Part shown: positions 31,196 to 38,450 of the stretch, piece by piece | Position numbering within the stretch: the stretch's first letter is position 1 | Layout of the letters: each line of letters starts with the position of its first letter | NCBI GenBank assembly: GCA_001769275.1 | Contig: MEOQ01000003.1 | Coordinates: 1-42,493 of the forward strand | From: Bacteroidetes bacterium GWF2_43_63 | GTDB taxonomy: Bacteria; Bacteroidota; Bacteroidia; Bacteroidales; DTU049 | Reading direction: 5' to 3' | DNA length: 42,493 nt | Made by a program: the position numbers and the translations under genes | Notes under the pieces: generated by a model | What the model was told of the DNA's origin: nothing | Database searches by the model: none | The model's input: the letters and a program-made list of their open reading frames with translations, nothing else

Positions 31196-32245
31196 ATGAA
31201 AAAAAATAAACTCAGCAGTAGCACTGACCTTCTAGAGTCAATTATTTCATTGATTGAAAAAGCGAGAAAGCATGTTGCATTGTCAGTTAACAGTGAATTA
31301 GTACTTCTTTATTGGAAAATCGGCAAATCAATTAATGACGATTTCACAAAAATGGGAAAAGCAGATTATGGGAAGAAACAAATTGAAAAGCTATCAACGG
31401 AATTATCAATACTATATGGAAGTGGATTCAAAAAGCGAAACCTTCAGAGTTTTGTAAAATTCAATGCCGTTTTTCCTGATTTTGAGATTTTGCACGCACT
31501 GAGTGCAAAATTGTCATGGACGCATTTCAGACATATTATATACATTGAAGATGAAATAAAAAGGGAATTTTACATCCAATTATGCATCTATGAGCGCTGG
31601 AGTGTACGAACTTTGCAGGAGAGAATCGACAGTATGCTATTTGAGCGGACGGCAATCAGCAAGAAGCCGGAAAAGACAATTTCCGAAGATTTATTAAACC
31701 TGAAGGATGCCGAAAAAATGTCTCCGAACCTTGTTTTTCGCGATCCGTATGTGCTTGATTTTCTCGGATTGCACGACAGTTACAGTGAAAAAGATCTTGA
31801 GTCTGCTATTCTTGCCAATCTGCAGAATTTCCTCATTGAAATGGGAAGCGATTTTGCATTTATCGCCAGACAAAAACGCATTATAATTGATAATGAAGAT
31901 TTTTATATTGATTTGCTTTTTTTTCATCGGGGACTGAAACGCCTTGTAGCAATCGACCTGAAACTAGATAAATTTAAAGCAGCATATAAAGGTCAGATGG
32001 AACTGTATTTAAGATGGCTTGAGCACAACGAACAAAAAGAAGGTGAAAATACGCCCATTGGGTTGATTCTTTGTAGCGAAAAGTCGAGAGAACAAATAAG
32101 TTATCTGATGCTGGATAACAATGAACAAATTAAAGTTGCAGAATACCTGACAGTTTTACCAGATAAAAAGACTCTGGAACGTAAGCTTAATCAGGCAATA
32201 GAAATTGCAAAAAACGCCCTTGGATCGGACGAAAAAGAAAAATGA
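31196..32245 (+). CDS. DUF1016-type PD-(D/E)XK nuclease-domain protein
   Basis: This 349-residue protein has an N-terminal helical DUF1016_N domain (about 10-160): VLLYWKIGKSINDDF, YGKKQIEKLSTEL, and LSWTHFRHIIYIEDEIKREF. A C-terminal PD-(D/E)XK-like domain follows (about 180-340): DPYVLDFLGLHDSYSEKDLE, FYIDLLFFHRGLKRLVAIDL with the following lysine, and GQMELYLRWL. The DLLFFHR...IDLK pattern supplies the expected acidic and lysine residues. Family members (YhcG) are often linked to mobile or restriction-type defence genes, though their activity is poorly known. I use the ATG at 31196; a TTG at 31154 would add 14 residues. The gene is AT-rich. Its stop overlaps the next gene by 4 bp. Confidence 0.88.
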   Translation: MKKNKLSSSTDLLESIISLIEKARKHVALSVNSELVLLYWKIGKSINDDFTKMGKADYGKKQIEKLSTELSILYGSGFKKRNLQSFVKFNAVFPDFEILHALSAKLSWTHFRHIIYIEDEIKREFYIQLCIYERWSVRTLQERIDSMLFERTAISKKPEKTISEDLLNLKDAEKMSPNLVFRDPYVLDFLGLHDSYSEKDLESAILANLQNFLIEMGSDFAFIARQKRIIIDNEDFYIDLLFFHRGLKRLVAIDLKLDKFKAAYKGQMELYLRWLEHNEQKEGENTPIGLILCSEKSREQISYLMLDNNEQIKVAEYLTVLPDKKTLERKLNQAIEIAKNALGSDEKEK

Positions 32246-34023
32246 AACAAAATTGCATGAAACCCATTTTAATAATATCACTGTTTTTTTTGTTTGCATT
32301 TCATGTTGATGCGCAAACCAAAACCTTCACTATTCCTTATGAATCGAAGGGGTATAATGTGACTATGACCTACAATGACATTATTCATTATTGTCGTTTG
32401 ACGGATTCTTTGTACAACGAAGTTGTTTTTAAAAGCTTCGGCAAATCGGCTCAGGGTGATGATTTGCCGTACCTGATAATCGATGACGGATCAAAGACTG
32501 CGGATAAAATCACGCTGTGGATTCAGGCTGGAATCCATCCCGGAGAGCCGGAAGGCGTTGAAGCCGGATTTCTTTTTTTGCGCGATCTGATGACAAAACC
32601 GGAGCTAAAACCAGCGCTGCGAAATGTATGTGTGATTTTCATTCCTTGTTTTAACGTGGATGGACTCAAGCGTTTCGGACCATATAATCGCATCAATCAG
32701 AACGGGCCGGAGCAGATGGGCTGGCGCACAACTGCGCAGAATCTGAATCTGAACCGTGATTTTATGAAAGCAGATGCGCCCGAAATGCAATCGTGGTTGA
32801 AGCTGTACAATGAGATCAATCCCGATTTTATGATCGATTGCCATACCACGGATGGTGCGGATTATCAATACGCACTCACTTACGGTATGGATGCTTTCCA
32901 AACCTTGAATCCCGTAGTTGCTGCATGGTGCAATCGAAAGTACATCCCTTATGTTACAGAAAAAATGGAGCGTGATGGCATGCCGATATTTCCATATGTG
33001 GCATTTCGCCAATGGCACAATCCGCGCAGTGGTCTGCTAACCTACGGATCGCGTCCTATGCTGTCGCACGGTTATACAATTCTGACCGATCGCCCTTGTT
33101 TGCTCATTGAGACGCATATGCTGAAACCGTACAAATCGCGCGTTGAATCTACGTTGCAAATGATTCATCACACCTTGGAATTTTTGTCAGGGAATCGGGA
33201 GAGCTATAAATCAATGCTACGGGGAGCTGATCAGGAGCGCATTTCGGATGAATTTATTCATTCACCTTTTTCCATCGGCCTTGAAACAAGCATGAAAGAC
33301 AGCACCATTATTGACTTTCTCGGGATGGAGTTCGACACCATTCCAAGCAGCATCACTGGCGGGATTTACTACAAATACGACAACACAAAACCAGTGACCT
33401 GGAAAATTCCGTTGTTCGATCATGTGTATGTGAGCGACAGCATAGATCTTCCTATGGCTTATGTTATCCCAGTTGAATGGGTCGAGGTGATAGATCGCTT
33501 AAAACTGCATGGAATCAGTATGATCAGTGTTTCTGAAAGTTCTGAAATTACCGTCACGGCATCGAAACTATCAGCAGTGAAATTCCCGCATACGAGTTAC
33601 GAAGGGCGTTTCAGACCTGAATATATCATTAATGAATTTGATACCGCAGTCAGTATTCATAAGGGATCAGCATTGGTTCTTGTGAAACAGCCAAAGATAA
33701 AAGTGTTGGTTTGGTTGCTCGATGCCGCATCGGAGGATAGTTTTCTGAAATGGGGATTTTTCAACGCCATCTTTGAACAAAAGGAATATGGCGAAATGTA
33801 TGTGCTCGAACCGATGGCCGAAAAAATGTTTGCTGTAAATCCGGCGCTGAAAGCCGAGTTTGATGCATTGAAAAATAGTGACCCTGCATTCGCTTCCAAT
33901 CAGTGGTTGCAGATGAACTGGGTGTACAATCACACACAATATCGCGATCTTCAATACTGCGTTTATCCGGTAATGAAAATCAACAGTCAATCAGAATTGA
34001 AAAAATTATTACCTGAAAAATAG
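32242..34023 (+). CDS. Secreted M14 family zinc carboxypeptidase
   Basis: This 593-residue protein has a signal peptide (to about residue 24, FHVDAQ). Zinc ligands are H99 and E102 (GIHPGEPEG) and H201 (IDCHTTDG). The arginine region lies around NLNLNRDFMKADAPE, and the catalytic glutamate is probably E290 (CLLIETHML). The remaining ~280 residues are a beta-rich C-terminal region of unknown role. M14 enzymes remove C-terminal residues from peptides, here most likely in the periplasm or outside the cell. The ATG at 32242 overlaps the nuclease stop (ATGA); a second ATG at 32257 gives a shorter signal peptide and may be the real start. Exonuclease III follows after 2 bp. Confidence 0.87.
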   Translation: MKQNCMKPILIISLFFLFAFHVDAQTKTFTIPYESKGYNVTMTYNDIIHYCRLTDSLYNEVVFKSFGKSAQGDDLPYLIIDDGSKTADKITLWIQAGIHPGEPEGVEAGFLFLRDLMTKPELKPALRNVCVIFIPCFNVDGLKRFGPYNRINQNGPEQMGWRTTAQNLNLNRDFMKADAPEMQSWLKLYNEINPDFMIDCHTTDGADYQYALTYGMDAFQTLNPVVAAWCNRKYIPYVTEKMERDGMPIFPYVAFRQWHNPRSGLLTYGSRPMLSHGYTILTDRPCLLIETHMLKPYKSRVESTLQMIHHTLEFLSGNRESYKSMLRGADQERISDEFIHSPFSIGLETSMKDSTIIDFLGMEFDTIPSSITGGIYYKYDNTKPVTWKIPLFDHVYVSDSIDLPMAYVIPVEWVEVIDRLKLHGISMISVSESSEITVTASKLSAVKFPHTSYEGRFRPEYIINEFDTAVSIHKGSALVLVKQPKIKVLVWLLDAASEDSFLKWGFFNAIFEQKEYGEMYVLEPMAEKMFAVNPALKAEFDALKNSDPAFASNQWLQMNWVYNHTQYRDLQYCVYPVMKINSQSELKKLLPEK

Positions 34024-34025
34024 TC

Positions 34026-34790
34026 ATGAAAGTTGTCACTTATAACCTCAACGGAATCCGCGCGGCCATCGGAAAAGGCTTTATAGAATGGCTTGAAAAG
34101 AGCAATGCTGATGTAGTATGTCTGCAGGAACTCAAGGCTCAACATGATCAGATTCCATCAATGGAATTTGAAGCCATCGGCTATAAAACATTTTTTCACA
34201 GTGCTCAGAAGAAGGGCTACAGCGGTGTTGGCATTCTCACAAAAATCCAACCCGATCTCGTAAAGGTCGGTATGGGCATTCCGGAATATGACTACGAAGG
34301 TCGTTTTATTCGTGCCGATTACGGCGACCTGAGCATTGTTTCGGCCTATCATCCTTCCGGCACTTCGGGCGATGAACGTCAGGCATTCAAAATGATCTGG
34401 CTCGATAAATATTTACATTATGTGCAGGAATTGCGCAAAGAGCGGCCCAATTTGCTTTTGTGCGGTGATTACAATATTGCGCATGAGCGAATTGACATTC
34501 ATGATCCGGTAGGAAATGCAAAAAGTTCCGGCTTCCTGCCCGAAGAGCGTGAATGGATGACGAAATTTTTGAGTCACGATTACATCGATACTTTCCGGCA
34601 TTTCAACAAAGAGCCGCACAACTACACCTGGTGGAGCTTTCGTGCCAATGCCCGCGCTAATAACAAAGGATGGAGAATCGATTATATTATGGCCACAGAA
34701 TCGCTCCGTTCAAAACTTAAAGGCGCGGAAATATGGCCTACTGCGCTGCACAGCGATCATTGTCCTTCGGTGCTGGATATTGATGTGTAA
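34026..34790 (+). CDS. xth: Exodeoxyribonuclease III (AP endonuclease)
   Basis: This 254-residue protein is full length for the ExoIII/Xth family. Visible active-site segments are MKVVTYNLNGIRAA (N7), VCLQELKA (E35, metal ligand), YSGVGILTK, LLCGDYNIAHERIDIHDP (D and N of the GDxN motif), WRIDYIMAT and the final SDHCPSVLDI (D-H pair). The enzyme cuts DNA at abasic sites and removes 3' blocking groups in base excision repair in the cytoplasm. It starts 2 bp after the carboxypeptidase stop and so is probably co-transcribed with it. Confidence 0.96.
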   Translation: MKVVTYNLNGIRAAIGKGFIEWLEKSNADVVCLQELKAQHDQIPSMEFEAIGYKTFFHSAQKKGYSGVGILTKIQPDLVKVGMGIPEYDYEGRFIRADYGDLSIVSAYHPSGTSGDERQAFKMIWLDKYLHYVQELRKERPNLLLCGDYNIAHERIDIHDPVGNAKSSGFLPEEREWMTKFLSHDYIDTFRHFNKEPHNYTWWSFRANARANNKGWRIDYIMATESLRSKLKGAEIWPTALHSDHCPSVLDIDV

Positions 34791-34794
34791 AAAC

Positions 34795-36348
34795 CTATTC
34801 AACCAGCACCCATTTTTTCAGAAAAGTTTTTTCGTTGCTGCGCAGAATGATAAAATAAACACCGCTCTGCAGGCCGTAATCAGACGCGTCGAAATAATGT
34901 ATCTGCCGGCCGGTTGTTGTAAAACCTTCAAGCAGTTTTGTAATGACGTTGCCTGTTATATCGAGCAACTCCACGCTGAAAGGCGTAACGCTGTGCATCT
35001 TGAACGCCAGGCAGAATGAGCCCTCGGAAGGATTTGGAAATATTTCAATATCGGAATCAGGAACTGAAAATGTTTCTTCAATGCTTAAAGCAGTATCCAC
35101 AATAGCGGTCAATATACTAAGCTGTCCGCTCTCAAGCCGTGTCCAGATGGGGCGTACAACATTATTGTGTGCTGTAATATTGGTGTAATCGCCAAAGAAA
35201 ACAGATGAAGTTGGTGTAAACGGCGAATCACTTACTTTGAAATTTTCAAATGTTTGTCCACCATCTTTAGAACAGGCCATAAATACATCGGTGCGGTTAT
35301 CCGTATAATTTCTGCGATCATACCAAATGAACCAAAGATATCCGGTCACCTGATCGATGGTCACCCAGGTGAAAAACTGCTGAGTTGCTGTAGTGTCATT
35401 ATTTACACGCAAAGGAGTAGTCCAGGTATCACCACCATCGGTGCTTTTTACAAGCCATACATCAGTGTTGCTACTTCCATTTGTCTGATCGCTCCAATTG
35501 ATATAAATTGTGCCCCGATATGGCCCCTGACTGGTATCACAAACTGTGACAGGTAGCCCGTTGGCGCGCTGAATACCGGGAACCATATAATCCCAGCCGC
35601 CACCCATCGGCGCAGCAAAAATATCTTCATCCAGCCAGGTGGCACCGCCATCAGAGCTGCGGTCGAACACAAGACCTTCAGGTCCGGCCCATGAAACATA
35701 CACTTCGCCGTTTGGCCCGACTGCCGGAACGGCTCCTTCTACTGTATTATCAGAATCAATGCAGTCTCCGGCGACTTTGTTAATCCGTATCGCCGAATCC
35801 CAGGTCTGTCCGCCATCGGTCGATTTTGAAAATAAAATAGTGGTGCTGTCTGTTGAAAGTCCGCTGCCGTATTCATCAAACTGTGTCCAGGTCATGTAAA
35901 TGGTATTTGTTTTACGGTCAACAACCGCCCATTGTTTGTCCTGTGCTTTTGTACCGTTTAGTCCGGCATATGTTCCGTCATTCCAGCTTCCATTTAAAGA
36001 ATCCAGTTTTTGACATACGATTCGGTCAATCCAGTTACCACTGGCCGGGTTTGATAAATGAAAGAAATAAAATGCTCCTGCGGTGTCGCAAATGACAACG
36101 GGATCGCCCCAGACGCCATGACTTGAGGTGAGGATTCCGTGCGTCCATGTAATGCCTCCGTCCTGACTGATGTAATAATTGTCTAGATTGGCTCCGGCAA
36201 CCAGTTCCTGTGTGTTTTTTGGATTGATAATAATGGTGGGCTCTTCCGGCGCATTCGTTGCCCCCACAACAATATTGACATGCTGTGATAAAAGGGGAAG
36301 CGGCAGAACCACCAGGGCAAACAACAGGATCGCAAATTGTTTTTTCAT
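34795..36348 (-). CDS. T9SS-exported BNR/sialidase-like beta-propeller protein
   Basis: This 517-residue protein has a signal peptide (1-21, ending LLSQ). Five Asp-box (BNR) motifs are visible: SQDGGITW, STDGGQTW, SSDGGATW, STDGGDTW and SKDGGQTF. These mark a six-bladed propeller of the sialidase superfold. The catalytic Arg triad of true sialidases cannot be assigned, so a binding or structural role is as likely as an enzyme. A type A T9SS sorting domain closes the protein (about 440-517, SDIEIFPNPSEGSFCLAF to a final KKWVLVE). It is probably surface-attached. It converges on exonuclease III with a 4-bp gap. Confidence 0.87.
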   Translation of the reverse strand: MKKQFAILLFALVVLPLPLLSQHVNIVVGATNAPEEPTIIINPKNTQELVAGANLDNYYISQDGGITWTHGILTSSHGVWGDPVVICDTAGAFYFFHLSNPASGNWIDRIVCQKLDSLNGSWNDGTYAGLNGTKAQDKQWAVVDRKTNTIYMTWTQFDEYGSGLSTDSTTILFSKSTDGGQTWDSAIRINKVAGDCIDSDNTVEGAVPAVGPNGEVYVSWAGPEGLVFDRSSDGGATWLDEDIFAAPMGGGWDYMVPGIQRANGLPVTVCDTSQGPYRGTIYINWSDQTNGSSNTDVWLVKSTDGGDTWTTPLRVNNDTTATQQFFTWVTIDQVTGYLWFIWYDRRNYTDNRTDVFMACSKDGGQTFENFKVSDSPFTPTSSVFFGDYTNITAHNNVVRPIWTRLESGQLSILTAIVDTALSIEETFSVPDSDIEIFPNPSEGSFCLAFKMHSVTPFSVELLDITGNVITKLLEGFTTTGRQIHYFDASDYGLQSGVYFIILRSNEKTFLKKWVLVE

Positions 36349-36562
36349 GACTGCGGATGATTTAAAGAAATTGCAATGTAAATGTAGTTAAAACCCTGAT
36401 AGCATCAAATTCGTCAAAGATCCTTTTAAATCAGTTTGCGGTTTTTATCATTCAAGGAATTTCTTTTATCCGCTGTATGACTTGATTTGACGGTTTTGGA
36501 GAAACGGGTCTATAGATGTTATTTGTTTGAATATTACTACTTTGCAACGATTTGTCATTTGT

Positions 36563-36592
36563 TTTGTCTAAAGCTGAGAATAAATAAATTTG
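36563..36592 (+). promoter_or_regulatory. Promoter of the C10 protease gene
   Basis: TTTG (36563-36566), an 18-bp spacer and TAAATTTG (36585-36592) match the Bacteroidota -33/-7 pattern. The ATG follows 16 bp later at 36609. This is the best full promoter in the window. Confidence 0.6.
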
Positions 36593-36608
36593 CATCAAAT
36601 ACCAACCC

Positions 36609-38309
36609 ATGAAAATTGTATTTCTACTTTTTTCCTCCATACTGTCTGTTGCTGCTTTTGCCCAACAGGTTACTCAGTCCGAGGCTTTGAATCTTGCGCA
36701 GAAATTTATGTCTGCGAAAGCAAACAAAAGCATTCAGCTCAAAACGGTTTCATACGAAACAAAAGGCATCAGTCATATGTATTTTTTTACTGATGAAGCG
36801 AATACTTCTTTTGTTGTTATTGCGGGCGAAAAAATCACTTCGCCTGTGATAGCCTATTCCACCGAATCAGGTCTGGATGAGGTTCTGCCAGCACCTGTGG
36901 CTGATTATTTCCTGGGCACTGAAGCCAAGTTGGTTCAGGCAAAAAACAACGCTTATGTTCCGGATAAATCGGTTGAAGAAGAATGGGAATCCATTGCTGC
37001 CAACGGAAAACTTCCTGTTTATCTTAAATCGGCGGTTACGCCTTTGCTTTCTACAACCTGGAATCAGGACTGCTACTACAATGACAGTGTCCCTGAGCAT
37101 GCCAGTGGCCCCTGCGGTCATTGCTATGCCGGATGCGTGGCCACGGCCATGGGGCAGGTGCTTAAGTATCACAATTATCCATCCGTGGGTGTTGGTTATA
37201 ATGTTTATGGAACAGGCGCATATTCACATATCAGAGCTGATTTCGATCAGGCATCCTACAATTGGGCTGCAATGCCAAATTCCATAAATACTTACAACGA
37301 GCCTGTTGCCCAGTTGCTTTTTCATCTTGGGGTTTCTGTCAATATGGGTTACGCTTTTGATGGCTCGGGCGCAAATTCTTCCGATGCAGCTGCAGCTATG
37401 AGAGATCATTTTTCCTACTCGGATTATTTATTTTATGCAGAAAAAGATATGTTTCCCGAATCAATCTGGTTACAGGTAGTTGTCAATGACCTTAAAAGCC
37501 GCAGACCGATTTATTACAGTGGTTATGGAACAGGCGGCGGACATGCTTTTGTTTGTGACGGAATTGACAACAGCAATAAAATGCATATAAATTGGGGCTG
37601 GGGCGGTTCTGCCAATGGGTATTTTACCTTTTCAAATCTTGGAGGTTTTACAGATGGGCAAGGTGCCATTTTCGGTGTTGAACCCGAAACAGGCGATATT
37701 GAATACTGTGTGCCATCAGCTGTTTATACTGCAGCTACCGATACCATTGAAGATGGAAGCGGTGTCAATCGTTATGGCAATAACACCAATTGTTCATGGA
37801 CCATTCAACCTCCCGGAGCAGGGCTGATTTATATTCACTTCACAAAGCTTGCACTTGATCAGGATATGGATGTCGCTTATGTTTACAATGGAACTTCTAC
37901 AGCTGATCCACTTGTAAAATCTGTTACCGGATTTGATTTGCCACAAGAGATACTGGTTTGGGGTCCTTCAGCTTATGTTGTTTTTCAGTCCGATGCCATG
38001 CTGCGTGCCGATGGATTTGAATTCTATTATACTTCAAGCCTGGTGGGTATTGAAGATGCCTGGAATGAGGGTAAAATCACTGTTTTCCCGAATCCTGCCG
38101 ACGATCGCATGAATATCGAAATTGATCCATTGATTCTGCCGGCCATTGAGCGTATTGAATTGATTTCCCTCAACGGACAAATTGTTACGGTTGTTGAAAA
38201 TCCTGTTCAGTCGCAATGTATCGAAGTTGGTGCCCTCAATGCTGGAACCTATGGTTTGCGATTTACAGGCGCTGGAGATTCATTTTTCTCTTTTGTAGAA
38301 ATTCAGTAA
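36609..38309 (+). CDS. C10 (streptopain-like) cysteine protease with CUB and T9SS domains
   Basis: This 566-residue protein has a signal peptide (1-19, ending AFAQ). A Spi-type propeptide follows (about 20-125), the self-inhibitory region that is removed on activation. The protease domain (about 140-345) shows C176 (YAGCVATAMGQVLKYHNYP), H312 (GGGHAFVCDG) and the INWGWGG motif, all at the expected places of SpeB/PrtT/interpain relatives. A CUB-like domain follows (about 352-455, NNTNCSWTIQPPGAG to GFEFYYTS). A type A T9SS sorting domain ends it (about 475-566, GKITVFPNPADDRMNIEID). It should be secreted across the outer membrane and process extracellular protein. An intrinsic terminator follows. 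Confidence 0.93.
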   Translation: MKIVFLLFSSILSVAAFAQQVTQSEALNLAQKFMSAKANKSIQLKTVSYETKGISHMYFFTDEANTSFVVIAGEKITSPVIAYSTESGLDEVLPAPVADYFLGTEAKLVQAKNNAYVPDKSVEEEWESIAANGKLPVYLKSAVTPLLSTTWNQDCYYNDSVPEHASGPCGHCYAGCVATAMGQVLKYHNYPSVGVGYNVYGTGAYSHIRADFDQASYNWAAMPNSINTYNEPVAQLLFHLGVSVNMGYAFDGSGANSSDAAAAMRDHFSYSDYLFYAEKDMFPESIWLQVVVNDLKSRRPIYYSGYGTGGGHAFVCDGIDNSNKMHINWGWGGSANGYFTFSNLGGFTDGQGAIFGVEPETGDIEYCVPSAVYTAATDTIEDGSGVNRYGNNTNCSWTIQPPGAGLIYIHFTKLALDQDMDVAYVYNGTSTADPLVKSVTGFDLPQEILVWGPSAYVVFQSDAMLRADGFEFYYTSSLVGIEDAWNEGKITVFPNPADDRMNIEIDPLILPAIERIELISLNGQIVTVVENPVQSQCIEVGALNAGTYGLRFTGAGDSFFSFVEIQ

Positions 38310-38323
38310 TAAGATCTTTTTTT

Positions 38324-38367
38324 CGGTCGCAATACGGTCATGACTGTGTTGCGACCGTTGTTTTTTA
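38324..38367 (+). terminator. Intrinsic terminator after the C10 protease gene
   Basis: CGGTCGCAA (38324-38332) pairs with TTGCGACCG (38349-38357). The interior also pairs in part (AC/GT and GTC/GAC around an AT turn), giving a long GC-rich stem. TTGTTTTTT follows at 38358-38366. Confidence 0.85.
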
Positions 38368-38414
38368 TCATGTTTACATTAAAGTTTGTTTTAGCTGGAT
38401 TGAAAAAAGATTGC

Positions 38415-38422
38415 TATTTTTG
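38415..38422 (+). promoter_or_regulatory. -7 box of the feoAB gene
   Basis: TATTTTTG matches TAnnTTTG, 27 bp before the ATG at 38450. The expected transcription start is near 38428, at the edge of the inverted repeat. Confidence 0.5.
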
Positions 38423-38427
38423 CATAG

Positions 38428-38450
38428 TTATTTAAATCAAGTCTAAATAA
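38428..38450. promoter_or_regulatory. Possible metal-regulator operator at feoAB
   Basis: TTATTTA (38428-38434) and TAAATAA (38444-38450) are perfect inverted arms 9 nt apart, lying between the -7 box and the start codon. TTTA...TAAA symmetry of about this size is seen at sites for DtxR/MntR-type repressors. Iron control of feo genes is common, so repression at this site is plausible. Low complexity makes chance possible. Confidence 0.4.
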
